64,000 nt of DNA from an uncultured Mycoplasmatota bacterium. GTDB lineage: Bacteria > Bacillota_I > Bacilli_A > RF39 > UBA660. The DNA is taken from NCBI GenBank assembly GCA_900548695.1, contig URLC01000005.1, forward strand, positions 1 to 64,000, read 5' to 3'. The notes beneath the pieces were generated by a model. It was not told the origin of the DNA and made no database searches. It saw only the letters and a program-made list of their open reading frames with translations. The translations under genes and the position numbers were made by a program. Below are positions 40,885 through 49,655 of the stretch, one piece after another. The stretch's first letter is position 1; every line of letters starts with the position of its first letter.

Positions 40885-41295
40885 ATGAGGTTAGATGGTT
40901 TTGGATTGCTCGTAAATGATATGGGTACTATGATTAGGTTTTACAAAGATGTGCTTGGCTTTGAAATTAAGGAAAGTGAGCAGACATCAAATGTTTATCT
41001 TGTAAAAGATGGAACATTATTTTTGCTCTATAGCAGACAAGATTTTGAGAAGATGACAGACAAGAAATACGAATATGTAACGGGTATAAATGGCCATTCG
41101 GAAATTGCTCTTTATGTGGATACTTTTGAAGAAGTGGACTTAGAATATAAAAATGCAATAAGTAAAGGTGCAACATCTATTTTAAAACCTACAACAGAGC
41201 CTTGGGGACAACGTACCTGTTATATAGCTGACCCTGAAGGAAATTTGATTGAAATTGGTTCATGGAACAAACCTTTTGAAACAAAAGACAAATAA
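40885..41295 (+). CDS. VOC-family (glyoxalase/bleomycin-like) protein
   Basis: ATG 40885 follows TGGAGGTTGAAT; an in-frame TTG at 40870 is less likely. The 136 residues have the two beta-alpha-beta-beta-beta units: LLVNDMGTMIRFYKDVLGF, NGHSEIALYVDTFEEVD, and CYIADPEGNLIEIGSW. The H at HSEIAL and E at LIEIG are typical metal or ligand positions. It could bind a small toxic compound or metal-bound substrate. Last accessory gene before the conserved backbone. Confidence 0.85.
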   Translation: MRLDGFGLLVNDMGTMIRFYKDVLGFEIKESEQTSNVYLVKDGTLFLLYSRQDFEKMTDKKYEYVTGINGHSEIALYVDTFEEVDLEYKNAISKGATSILKPTTEPWGQRTCYIADPEGNLIEIGSWNKPFETKDK

Positions 41296-41681
41296 AATAC
41301 AAAAGATCAACTTCTAGTTTATAGAACTAAGAAAAGTGGATTGGCATAATAATGGTGTGAGGAAAGAATTAACGAAAACGGAGAACTACTGCGATAAGTG
41401 GAACGACTATAATAACAAACTAATATAAAAAACTACCAATAAACAGTTCTTGCAATAAACATATTGTAAGAATTGTTTTTATATCGAGGCATTCACATAT
41501 TAATATAATTATAAATTAAAACCATATAAAAAGATCCAATTACTTTGTTACCACAGAAAATTTAACTACAGCAAAACTTCATCAATATCTTATCTCATAA
41601 AATTAATTCAATTATTATCTTATCTATAAGTGTCAATCATAAAAAAATATGATATGATTAAAATAGAATAGAGGTAAGAAT
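41296..41681 (+). other. Intergenic region with terminator, gene relic
   Basis: A 14-bp terminator stem CAGTTCTTGCAATA/TATTGTAAGAATTG followed by TTTTTAT lies at 41444-41481. A short open stretch (41356-41429, read VRKELTKTENYCDKWNDYN) has no clear start and may be a gene relic. The rest up to the MBL gene promoter is AT-rich and lacks coding signals. This is the probable right border of accessory DNA. Confidence 0.5.
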
Positions 41682-42587
41682 ATGAAAAGAAAGAAAAAAT
41701 TAATATCATCATTAATTATTTTAATAGTAATTAGTCTTGTTTATTTATTTCAAAGTTATCCAACCATAGTTTCAAAAGAAAATATCAATAAAAGGATTAA
41801 CGGAATACCAGTAATTAATGAAAAAAATCTAACAGTTACATTCATTGACGTTGGTCAAGCTGACTCCATTTTACTTGAATCAGCTGGAGAATATATGTTA
41901 GTAGATGCCGGCAATAATGAAGACGGAATAAAACTAGTAAATTATTTTCGCCAAGAAAAAATTCCCAGTTTCAAATACGTTGTAGCAACCCATCCTCATG
42001 AAGACCATATTGGTGGAATGGACGATGTGATTAATAATTTTCCTATTACCAATTTTTATATGCCAGATGTTATAACTACCACAAAGACTTTTGAAGATGT
42101 TATCTCGGCTTTGGAAAGTAAAGGTGTTGGAATCATAATACCTAATAAAAATGATACTTTTGATTTAGGTAGCGCAGAAGTTAAAGTTTTATATGTAGGT
42201 ACTGAAGAGGAAAAAGACTTAAATGATACTTCCATAATTTTAAAAGTAACATATCAAAATATTAGTTTTCTACTTACAGGTGATGCCTCAACTAAAATAG
42301 AAGAAACCCTAGATAGAAAAGATTTAGAAAGTACCGTTTTAAAAGTAGCTCACCACGGCTCAGCAACCGCAACAGATAAAGAGTTTATCTCTTTGGTCAA
42401 ACCAACATATGCTGTGATTTCAGTTGGTAAAAATAATACCTATCATCATCCAACCGCATCAGTATTAAATACGTTGGCTAAAAATAATATCACAACCTAT
42501 CGTACTGATGAAGATCATACCATAAAGATGATAACAGACGGCACCAATATAAAAATAAAAACACAAGAAACAAATACAAATGGGTAG
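41682..42587 (+). CDS. ComEC/Rec2-like MBL-fold hydrolase
   Basis: The 301-residue protein starts with a membrane anchor (LISSLIILIVISLVYLF) and holds a metallo-beta-lactamase domain like the C-terminal domain of ComEC: TVTFIDVGQADSILLES, VATHPHEDHIGGMDDV (HxHxDH motif), LLTGDAS and KVAHHGSATATDKEF. It is probably a membrane-tethered nuclease or phosphodiesterase. It pairs with the next gene, DUF3006, as often seen in Firmicutes. Confidence 0.9.
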   Translation: MKRKKKLISSLIILIVISLVYLFQSYPTIVSKENINKRINGIPVINEKNLTVTFIDVGQADSILLESAGEYMLVDAGNNEDGIKLVNYFRQEKIPSFKYVVATHPHEDHIGGMDDVINNFPITNFYMPDVITTTKTFEDVISALESKGVGIIIPNKNDTFDLGSAEVKVLYVGTEEEKDLNDTSIILKVTYQNISFLLTGDASTKIEETLDRKDLESTVLKVAHHGSATATDKEFISLVKPTYAVISVGKNNTYHHPTASVLNTLAKNNITTYRTDEDHTIKMITDGTNIKIKTQETNTNG

Positions 42588-42595
42588 GTGATAAA

Positions 42596-42814
42596 ATGTA
42601 TGTAATTGATAGAATTGAAGAAGATAAAGTAATAGCTGAAAACTTAGACACTAAGGAAAAATTAGAAATAGATTGTAAAGATTTTCCCTTTTCAATTTAT
42701 GAAGGATTAATCTTTTCTAAGCAGGAAGATATCTATATTATGGAAAAAGAAATAGAAAAAAAGCGTAGAAAATCCTTAAGAGAAAGGTTAGAAAACTTAA
42801 AAAAACATGAGTAA
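42596..42814 (+). CDS. DUF3006-family protein
   Basis: The 72-residue protein begins YVIDRIEEDKVIAENLDTKE, the typical DUF3006 pattern (a strand-turn-strand followed by DFP). The C-terminus is a basic helix. It directly follows an MBL-fold gene, a recurring pair. It overlaps the M23 peptidase gene by 8 bases. Function unknown; likely a partner of the MBL protein. Confidence 0.8.
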   Translation: MYVIDRIEEDKVIAENLDTKEKLEIDCKDFPFSIYEGLIFSKQEDIYIMEKEIEKKRRKSLRERLENLKKHE

Positions 42815-43391
42815 AAACAAATATCTTTTGCCTTTTAAAGGTATATGGTATATCGAATATGGTGGTACCAAAAAGAAAAACTCTCACTCTTGGGACATTA
42901 TTGGTCAAAGATATGCTTACGACTTTGAAATTAGAAAAGATAATCAACCCTATCACACAAATCCAGAAAATTGTGAAAACTATTACTCTTATTTAGAAAA
43001 TATTTATGCCCCTGCTGATGGTTGGGTAGTGGATTTAGTCAATAAATATAAAAATACTCACATAACGAAAGACAGAAAAGTAATTTGCGACTGTAATGAC
43101 CCTAAAGGAAACTATATAATAATAAAACACAAATATGGCGAATATAGTACTATCTGTCATTTTGAAAAAGATAGTTTCCAAGTAGCACTAGGAGATGTTG
43201 TAGTAGCCGGCCAACTTCTTGGTAAAGTAGGAAATAGTGGTAATACACAAGGCCCTCATATTCATTATCAAGTTCAACTAGGAATAGATGCCGATTGCAA
43301 CAAAGGAATTCCTATTACTTTTTCTAATGCTTATCACAAAGATAAGAAAAAAAAGAAACTAGAAAAAGGAATATATATAGAAAGTAGGTAA
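42807..43391 (+). CDS. M23-family peptidase
   Basis: The 194-residue protein has a LytM/M23 domain without signal peptide: NSHSWDIIGQRYAYDFEIRK (H and D of HxxxD type site), IYAPADGWV, NYIIIKHKYGEYSTICHF and GNTQGPHIHYQ (HxH). The zinc site seems complete. It cleaves peptidoglycan or another glycine-rich peptide. The absence of an export signal is unusual; cytoplasmic relatives exist in Firmicutes. Overlaps DUF3006. Confidence 0.8.
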   Translation: MSKNKYLLPFKGIWYIEYGGTKKKNSHSWDIIGQRYAYDFEIRKDNQPYHTNPENCENYYSYLENIYAPADGWVVDLVNKYKNTHITKDRKVICDCNDPKGNYIIIKHKYGEYSTICHFEKDSFQVALGDVVVAGQLLGKVGNSGNTQGPHIHYQVQLGIDADCNKGIPITFSNAYHKDKKKKKLEKGIYIESR

Positions 43392-43393
43392 CA

Positions 43394-43960
43394 ATGAAAA
43401 TACTAGACCAAATAAAAAATGAAGAAGTAAAAGAACAAGAGTTTAATCAAGCTTTTGAAGAATTAGAAATTAATAACTCTACTTTAGAAAAAATAAACTT
43501 TTGCGAATCAACTTTTAATTATTTAGAAGTAGCAAACAGTACTATTAATAATAGTATATTTTCTAACCTAGATTTAAGTGATCAGTCATTTTATAAAGTA
43601 AAATTTACAAATTGTAATTTTTTAGGCACCAATTTTTCTAATGCTTTTTTAAAAGAAATAGAATTTGCTAATTGTAACTTATCATATTCAACTTTCTCTA
43701 TGGCCAAATTAGAAGAAGTAACCTTTAAAAGTTGTAATTTAAAAGAGGCTTCTTTATATAAAATGACGCAAAAGAAACTAAAATTTAAAGAATGTAATTT
43801 AGAAGCCATTGACGTTTTTGAAACTAATTTACAATCTATTGATATTAGAACTTGTAACATCAATCATATAAAAATAGATATTCCCAGTATGAAAGGATTA
43901 ATTGTTAACGAAGAACAAGCCTTAGCTTTATCAAAATTTTTACAAATTGAAATAGAATAA
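43394..43960 (+). CDS. Pentapeptide-repeat protein
   Basis: The 188 residues have repeated five-residue units of type A(D/N)LxX: FTNCNFLGTNFSNAF, IEFANCNLSYSTFSMA, VTFKSCNLKEASLYK and KFKECNLEAIDVFE. These would form a right-handed quadrilateral beta-helix. The C-terminal LIVNEEQALALSKFLQI helix recalls Qnr/MfpA-type proteins, whose relatives mimic DNA and interact with gyrase. Target unknown. RBS is weak (GTAGGTAACA). Confidence 0.85.
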   Translation: MKILDQIKNEEVKEQEFNQAFEELEINNSTLEKINFCESTFNYLEVANSTINNSIFSNLDLSDQSFYKVKFTNCNFLGTNFSNAFLKEIEFANCNLSYSTFSMAKLEEVTFKSCNLKEASLYKMTQKKLKFKECNLEAIDVFETNLQSIDIRTCNINHIKIDIPSMKGLIVNEEQALALSKFLQIEIE

Positions 43961-44010
43961 TTGAGAAACATAAAAAAATATGATATATCTATATAATAAG
44001 GAGTGAGGTT

Positions 44011-44379
44011 ATGATAAACCCTAGCTTAAATATTTTCAAAAGTATTTTATTATATGGCTTATTACCCCTAACAATTATTATATTTATAGGAATTATTTAT
44101 AGTTGTATCTATCTTAATAAACACAAAAAGAAAAAAATAATAATTGGCATATTATATACACTAACCTCACTATTTACAATCTATTTTATGTACTCTTTTT
44201 CATTAGCAATATCTCAGTTAATGATTTTAAAAAGATATAATGTTTTTAAAAGTAGCAAAGTCTTAATTGTATTTTGGATTATAATACCAATTGTGCCAGC
44301 TATCGCCACTATATTTACATACTATAAATTAAAGAAAGTAAAAGGAGGAAAATATGAAAAAGAAATTTCATCCACTTAG
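44011..44379 (+). CDS. Membrane protein
   Basis: The 122-residue protein has at least three hydrophobic segments: ILLYGLLPLTIIIFIGIIY, IIIGILYTLTSLFTIYFM and VLIVFWIIIPIVPAIATI. RBS AAGGAGTGAGGTT. No conserved motif is known to me. It overlaps the next gene by 26 bases. Confidence 0.65.
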   Translation: MINPSLNIFKSILLYGLLPLTIIIFIGIIYSCIYLNKHKKKKIIIGILYTLTSLFTIYFMYSFSLAISQLMILKRYNVFKSSKVLIVFWIIIPIVPAIATIFTYYKLKKVKGGKYEKEISST

Positions 44380-44860
44380 AGCAATAGTTATGATTGTAAT
44401 TTTAAGTTTATTAATTATTTTGCCACCATTATTTAGATTGCTATTTCCAAAAATAGAACAAGCAGTTCCTAAAAATAAGGATAAAGTAACTAATTTAATT
44501 TGTAAAAAAGAATATCCTGCTGAGCAACTGACAGCTTTAGTTGAAGTTCGCTATATTAATGCTAAAATAAACCAAACTAAAATCACTTATACTTATAACC
44601 AAGCAACAAGAATAGTAGAAAACACTGTCACGACAGATCAACTTCCAACAGCAAAAGAAGAAATGGACTACTTTAGAAATATTAAAGGTATAAGTATTAG
44701 TGAAAATTCAAATAAAACTATCTTTATTATAAATCAAGATACGATAAATCAAAACCAAGACAATAACGAACTAAAAGAAAATTACTTTAACGATAAAAAG
44801 ACTACACAAAAAATATTCTTTGTAAATCGGTATTATTCATGTGAAGAAACTACGAATTAA
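44354..44860 (+). CDS. Membrane-anchored hypothetical protein
   Basis: ATG 44354 follows AAAGGAGGAAAAT. The 168-residue protein has one N-terminal membrane helix (AIVMIVILSLLIILPPLF) and an extracytoplasmic domain of about 130 residues with VTNLICKKEYPAEQLTA and a second Cys near the end (YSCEETTN). No family recognised. Its end overlaps the convergent GerAC-like gene by 11 bases. Confidence 0.65.
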   Translation: MKKKFHPLRAIVMIVILSLLIILPPLFRLLFPKIEQAVPKNKDKVTNLICKKEYPAEQLTALVEVRYINAKINQTKITYTYNQATRIVENTVTTDQLPTAKEEMDYFRNIKGISISENSNKTIFIINQDTINQNQDNNELKENYFNDKKTTQKIFFVNRYYSCEETTN

Positions 44861-45260
44861 GTTTTTTAAGTTTATCTAAAATAGAATCATTAGTATGATA
44901 TAAATCGACTTTTTGTCTATCCAAATTGTAGGTTAAATCTTTTGTATTAGAACAATTCGTAACTAGAAACTTTACTTTTGATAAGTATAGTTTCTTTTTT
45001 GTTTTATCATCAAGTTTTTTATAAGCTTGTTTTATAGTTTCACCATTACTTTGGTAATATTTATATTGATAAGTTATTCCAGCATCTCCCTTAATTGGAA
45101 TTATTTCTTTTAAATACAGTGAATAATCTTTTTCCAAACAACTAACTCCAACGCCCTGGATAATCGCCAAATCATTCAATTCAACATATTTAGGCATTCC
45201 AAAAATTAAAATCATTACTATAAAAAAAACACTTAAAATAAGAATTCTCATAATTTTCAT
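44850..45260 (-). CDS. GerAC-type germination protein, short
   Basis: The 136-residue protein has an N-terminal membrane segment and YVELNDLAIIQGVGVSCLEK, the start of the Ger(x)C family. Family members are about 350-400 residues with a lipobox Cys; here no Cys follows the signal segment (LIFGMPKY) and only the first domain is present. It lies directly after, and overlaps, the GerA gene. It may be a reduced C subunit of a germinant receptor. Confidence 0.65.
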   Translation of the reverse strand: MKIMRILILSVFFIVMILIFGMPKYVELNDLAIIQGVGVSCLEKDYSLYLKEIIPIKGDAGITYQYKYYQSNGETIKQAYKKLDDKTKKKLYLSKVKFLVTNCSNTKDLTYNLDRQKVDLYHTNDSILDKLKKLNS

Positions 45261-46654
45261 AAATTCCTCCCACGAACAACATTATCAGTCAAATAAGAGT
45301 TTCTTCTCCGTACTTTACTTTCTTTACGAATAATGGAATCCTTCCATTCGTATCGATCCAAAGGCCAAAGGGGAGAAAGATAAGAAAATCCAAAAGATTG
45401 TATAGATAATAATTTATAAAGTAAAAATAAAACTCCAATAAAAACACCATATATACCCAAAAAGGCAGCCAATAAAAGTACTAAAATCTTATAAAAGCGA
45501 ATCGCATTAACTAATTCATTAGAAGGAAAAATAAGAGCAGCAATAGAAGAAATCGCAATTATAATAATCATAATTGGCGATACAATTCCTGCACTAACTG
45601 CAGCATCCCCTAAAATAAGTCCACCCAAAATAGAAATTGCAGATCCTGTAGTAGCAGACATTCTAATATCTGACTCCTTTAAAATTTCAAATGCTATTAT
45701 CATAAACAAAGCTTCAATATAAGCCGCAAATGGCACAAAAGTTCTACCTGCCTTTAAAATCAATAACAGTCGGTACGGAATTATATCATAATTTCTAGTA
45801 GTAACTGCAATATAAATTCCTGGTAAAAAAATAGCAATAAAAAATGCAATGACTCTAATAATTCTAATAAAACTGGTATTTAAATTTTTTTGATAATAAT
45901 CATCAACCGTATGAAAGTAATCTAAAAAGAAACTAGGTAATATCAGAGCATAAGGACTCAAATCAGTAATGATAACAACTTTGCCTTCTAAAAGTGCCAT
46001 CGCGGCTCTATCCGGTCTCTCACTCATCATAACAGTAGGAAACAAACTATGTTTTCCTTCCAATTGACTTTTTAAATAACTAGAATCAAAAATTCCATCC
46101 AAATCAATTTGTTTTAATCTTTCATATATATCTTTTACTAACTTTTCTTTCACGATACCACGGACTGACAACACAGCCACCCTAGTTTTTGTATAACGTC
46201 CTACCTCTAAGTCTAGCGACTCTAGTTTTGTCGATTTAATTCTTCTTCTAATAAGTCCTAAATTAGAATTAAAGTTTTCTGTAAAACTATCTTTTGGTCC
46301 AGTAAGAGATAATTCACTAGCAACGGTTGTGACTCCACGGTCCAAAATAGCTCTAACTTCAATAGCATAAATTTTTTTATAAATGAATACTACAAAACCT
46401 TGATTAACAAATGAAAAAATATCTTTTTCATCTATCGGTATTATATTAGCAGCCGGTATTGCATCTTCAATTTTTCTCAGTTTTTTTCTATTTAAAGAAA
46501 CTAATTCTCGCAAGATAAAATCATTAATCATCGCCGTATTACATAAAACCTCATTAAAAACCAAATGAACATTAGTATGATCAATAACAATATTTTTAAT
46601 TTTATAATCTTTAGATACTGAAATTTGTTCTTTTATCCTAGAAATCAAAAACAT
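45257..46654 (-). CDS. GerA/SpoVAF-family germination protein
   Basis: The 465-residue protein has the GerA family: an N-terminal cytoplasmic domain, DGIFDSSYLKSQLEGKHSLF and MMSERPDRAAMALLEGKVVI (highly conserved), then membrane helices from about residue 265 (RIIRVIAFFIAIFLPG, ISILGGLILGDAAVSAG and more). It is probably the A subunit of a spore germinant receptor or SpoVAF. It overlaps the C-like gene by 4 bases; no B subunit gene lies nearby. Confidence 0.88.
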   Translation of the reverse strand: MFLISRIKEQISVSKDYKIKNIVIDHTNVHLVFNEVLCNTAMINDFILRELVSLNRKKLRKIEDAIPAANIIPIDEKDIFSFVNQGFVVFIYKKIYAIEVRAILDRGVTTVASELSLTGPKDSFTENFNSNLGLIRRRIKSTKLESLDLEVGRYTKTRVAVLSVRGIVKEKLVKDIYERLKQIDLDGIFDSSYLKSQLEGKHSLFPTVMMSERPDRAAMALLEGKVVIITDLSPYALILPSFFLDYFHTVDDYYQKNLNTSFIRIIRVIAFFIAIFLPGIYIAVTTRNYDIIPYRLLLILKAGRTFVPFAAYIEALFMIIAFEILKESDIRMSATTGSAISILGGLILGDAAVSAGIVSPIMIIIIAISSIAALIFPSNELVNAIRFYKILVLLLAAFLGIYGVFIGVLFLLYKLLSIQSFGFSYLSPLWPLDRYEWKDSIIRKESKVRRRNSYLTDNVVRGRNL

Positions 46655-46718
46655 ATAATCACCAGTATTAGTATGGCATTTTTAAAAATAACTATGTATA
46701 ATAAGAAAGAGGTGTTAT

Positions 46719-47840
46719 ATGAAAGTAAAAATCGAAAAATTAGATCATTTTGGTCGTGGTATTACTAGAATCAATAATAAAATATGTTTCGTTGAAAATA
46801 CTTTACCAGAAGAGATTGTTGATATAGAAATAATAAAAGAAACAAAAAAATTTTCTTTAGCCAAATCTAAAAAAATTCTAATAAAAAGCCCTGATAGAAT
46901 AGATACAATTTGTCCCTATATAAACTTTTGTGGAGGCTGTCATTTAGCTCATCTATCCTTTTTAAAAGAAAATGATTTTAAAAAGCAAAAAGTAACAGAA
47001 ATTATGCAGAAATTTGCTAATATTGAAAATTACAAAATAAAAGATATTGTCGCTGGTAGTCCCTACAATTATCGTAATAAGATAACTCTTCATCAAAAAA
47101 ATCAAGAAATTGGTCTTTATCAAAAAGAAACAAATAAAATCATTCCTATTTCTTATTGTTATCTAATTGACGACAAATTAAACCAAGAATTAAAAAAATT
47201 AGTTCCAACGACTAATAATGAAATAACATTAAAATTGGGTAATAAAACTAACGAAATTTTAAATTCTAATAAACCAAAACCAAACCAGATTATTTCTTAT
47301 ATTGGTGATAAATCGTATCAAGTATCTTTAAAATCTTTCTTTCAAGTAAACAGTGAAATAACAAAAAAGCTTTACGATGAAGTAAAAGAAATCATTACTC
47401 AAAAGAAAAGCCAAAATATCCTAGATTTATACTGTGGATCTGGAACTATTGGAATTTATGTAAGTGATATTGTAAATAAGGTTTTAGGAATTGAGTCTTG
47501 CAAAGAAGCAATCATTGATGCTAATAAAAATAAAGAATTAAACAATGCCAAAAATTGTTACTACAAACTCGGTAAAGTAGAAGACTTAACCACAGAAATA
47601 ACCAGTGAATATGATACTGCGATTATTGATCCGCCACGTGCAGGGCTTAACAAAAAAGTAATTGAAAAACTATTAGAAATATCTCCCAAAACTCTAATCT
47701 ATATTTCTTGTGACCCAGTAACATTAGCAAGAGATTTAAACTTACTTCAAGAAAAATATAACCTTGAATACATTAGGCCATATAATATGTTTCCAAGAAC
47801 ATATCACGTGGAGTGTCTAAGCCTACTAAAATTACGTTAA
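46719..47840 (+). CDS. rlmD: 23S rRNA uracil-C5-methyltransferase
   Basis: The 373-residue protein belongs to the TrmA/RumA family: an N-terminal part, the iron-sulfur cluster cysteines in ICPYINFCGGCHLAHL, SAM site ILDLYCGSGTIGIYVSD, IDPPRAGLNKKVIE and YISCDPVTLARDL with the catalytic Cys, and a C-terminal MFPRTYHVECL. It likely methylates U1939 (RlmD) or U747 (RlmCD) of 23S rRNA; the exact site cannot be set. RBS GAGGTGTTAT. Confidence 0.9.
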   Translation: MKVKIEKLDHFGRGITRINNKICFVENTLPEEIVDIEIIKETKKFSLAKSKKILIKSPDRIDTICPYINFCGGCHLAHLSFLKENDFKKQKVTEIMQKFANIENYKIKDIVAGSPYNYRNKITLHQKNQEIGLYQKETNKIIPISYCYLIDDKLNQELKKLVPTTNNEITLKLGNKTNEILNSNKPKPNQIISYIGDKSYQVSLKSFFQVNSEITKKLYDEVKEIITQKKSQNILDLYCGSGTIGIYVSDIVNKVLGIESCKEAIIDANKNKELNNAKNCYYKLGKVEDLTTEITSEYDTAIIDPPRAGLNKKVIEKLLEISPKTLIYISCDPVTLARDLNLLQEKYNLEYIRPYNMFPRTYHVECLSLLKLR

Positions 47841-48038
47841 ATTCTTATAAAGTCTACTACTATATACTAGAAATAAAAATGAAAAGATAATATAACCGAA
47901 GTAAAATGATACTAAGAGTAGATAATATAAAGTTCTATTGAAAAAATAATCCTTGCACGAATCATTCAATTTGCTAAAGAAGATAAAATTATCACAGAAT
48001 TAAAATTTATATATTTCAAATAAATAGGAGATAAGAAT
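47841..48038 (+). other. Intergenic region with gene relic
   Basis: No complete gene. Bases 47946-48023 form an open stretch ending TAA, read ILARIIQFAKEDKIITELKF, which resembles the C-terminal helix-strand of an acetyltransferase but has no start codon. The rest is AT-rich. Vestigial coding sequence is likely. Confidence 0.3.
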
Positions 48039-48248
48039 ATGAAAAATAAAAGAGTTAATAAGCAAGAAATTAAAGATGAAACAAAAACATATATGTTAGA
48101 AGGAATGTCAATAGGAATGTGTATTGGAACATCATTAGGAGTAATGATAGGTGTGTTTATGGATAATATTCCTATCTTTATATGTTTTGGAATAAGCATA
48201 GGTTTATGTATTGGTTTAGGAATAGGAGCTATAATCAAAAGAAGATAA
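48039..48248 (+). CDS. Glycine-zipper membrane protein
   Basis: The 69-residue protein (RBS TAGGAGATAAGAAT) begins with a charged helix and has two hydrophobic segments with repeated GxxxG: EGMSIGMCIGTSLGVMIG and ISIGLCIGLGIGAIIKRR. Glycine zippers of this type are seen in small Firmicute membrane proteins of unknown role. Two tight GxxxG helices suggest oligomerisation. Confidence 0.65.
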   Translation: MKNKRVNKQEIKDETKTYMLEGMSIGMCIGTSLGVMIGVFMDNIPIFICFGISIGLCIGLGIGAIIKRR

Positions 48249-48292
48249 ACAGTAATTTGAAAGCAAAAAAACATAGGAATAAGGTGAAAAAT

Positions 48293-48829
48293 ATGAATTT
48301 AAAAATAAAAAAAGTGAAATTATCAAATAAAGACGTTAAACGAATTTATTTTGATTCATTTCCTAAAGAAGAACGAATACCATTTCCTATAATGATATTG
48401 TTATCTAAAATTACTCACACTGACTTCTTAGCATTTTATGATAAAAACATATTAAGTGGATTTGTTTATTTATCAGCAATAAAAAATATAACTTTTATTA
48501 TGTTTTTTGCAGTAGATAAAAACATTAGATTAAAAGGGTATGGAAGTAAAATTTTGGAAGAAGTACAAAGACTATATCCAAATAATAAAATTGTTATATC
48601 CATTGAAAGATGTGATGTCAAAGCAACAAATTTAAATGATAGAATTAGAAGAAAAAAATTTTATTTAAAAAACGGATATATAGATACAGGTTATTTAATA
48701 GAATTGTCAAAAATAGAGCAAGAGATAATAATTAAAAACGGCACTTTTGATCCAAATGAACTTTTAAATTTTTTTGTTAAATATAGTAATGGAACTATGA
48801 AACCAAGAATTTGGAAAAGAAAAAGTTAA
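48293..48829 (+). CDS. GNAT-family acetyltransferase
   Basis: ATG 48293 follows AAGGTGAAAAAT; the frame is open 111 bases upstream through the previous gene. The 178 residues have the GNAT order: KIKKVKLSNKDVKRIYFDSF, FLAFYDKNILSGFVYLS, ITFIMFFAVDKNIRLKGYG (motif A with acetyl-CoA loop RLKGYGSK), VISIERCD and KKFYLKNGYIDTGYLIEL. Substrate unknown. Confidence 0.85.
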   Translation: MNLKIKKVKLSNKDVKRIYFDSFPKEERIPFPIMILLSKITHTDFLAFYDKNILSGFVYLSAIKNITFIMFFAVDKNIRLKGYGSKILEEVQRLYPNNKIVISIERCDVKATNLNDRIRRKKFYLKNGYIDTGYLIELSKIEQEIIIKNGTFDPNELLNFFVKYSNGTMKPRIWKRKS

Positions 48830-48851
48830 AATTGAAAGTGGGTATTTAGTT

Positions 48852-49259
48852 ATGGAAAATATAAAAAGAGAAGAATTAGAAAGATTAGTTGGAGCTGATA
48901 AAGTTAATATTTTTTATGATATTATCGATGAAATAACCTTGTTATATGATATGAATTGTACTTGGAATAATGGTGGTAAAAAATGGACATATGAATATAA
49001 GTTTAGAAAAAGTGGTAAAACTTTGTGTGCATTTTATTTCAAGGCAAATATGTTAGGTTTTATGATTATTTTTGGCAAAGAAGAGAGAAAGAAAGTTGAA
49101 GAAATAAGAAAGGAACTTTCATCTGATATATTAAAAAGTTATGATAATGCAGAAACACTTCACGATGGGAAATGGGTTATGTTTAATGTAACTAATTATT
49201 CAGTGATAGAAGATTTTAAAAAATTACTGTTTATAAAAAAGATACCTAATAGAAAGTAA
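48852..49259 (+). CDS. DUF3788-family protein
   Basis: The 135-residue protein matches DUF3788: CTWNNGGKKWTYEYKFRKSG, LCAFYFKANMLGFMIIFGKEE and ETLHDGKWVMFNV. This compact alpha/beta family is common in Firmicutes with unknown function. It follows the acetyltransferase gene by 23 bases, likely one transcript. Confidence 0.8.
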   Translation: MENIKREELERLVGADKVNIFYDIIDEITLLYDMNCTWNNGGKKWTYEYKFRKSGKTLCAFYFKANMLGFMIIFGKEERKKVEEIRKELSSDILKSYDNAETLHDGKWVMFNVTNYSVIEDFKKLLFIKKIPNRK

Positions 49260-49302
49260 TATATGTTTTGGCAAAAAATAGTAATATATAGGAGTTGTAT
49301 CA

Positions 49303-49470
49303 ATGATAAAATCAATTGTTTACAAAAATAATGCAGATTTTACAAAACAAGAGGAGGGTACACAAATTGAATTACGAGTAAATAAGTCAAATTATTTAGA
49401 AATTTAAAAAGGCTACAATGGCAAACTTACATTTCAAGGAACAAAATATATAAACTTTGAAAAAGCTTAA
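49303..49470 (+). pseudogene. Small gene with internal TAA
   Basis: ATG 49303 follows AGGAGTTGTATCA. The frame encodes 34 residues (starting MIKSIVYKNNADFTKQEEG) to TAA 49405-49407, then continues in the same frame as KGYNGKLTFQGTKYINFEK to TAA 49468. A single base change in an AAA codon would explain the internal stop. No other gene is seen in 49260-49655; a weak AAAAAACG/CGTTTTTT stem near 49600-49650 may be a terminator. Confidence 0.45.
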
Positions 49471-49655
49471 AGATGTTTTAAAATTAAAAATCCCAATTTA
49501 GCGATTTGATATAAAAAATATACCTAATATTAAAATACTCAAAAAATTTACAAGAATATTTCGATGAAATTTAAAGAAAATATTCAAGTAATTGACTAAA
49601 AAACGTACATTTACCAAAAGCCACTAAAAAGATTGATGTTAGCGTTTTTTAATTT

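Noticed and set aside
41356..41429. Short open stretch reading VRKELTKTENYCDKWNDYN
   Set aside because: No convincing start codon or RBS, and no known family; kept only as a possible relic.
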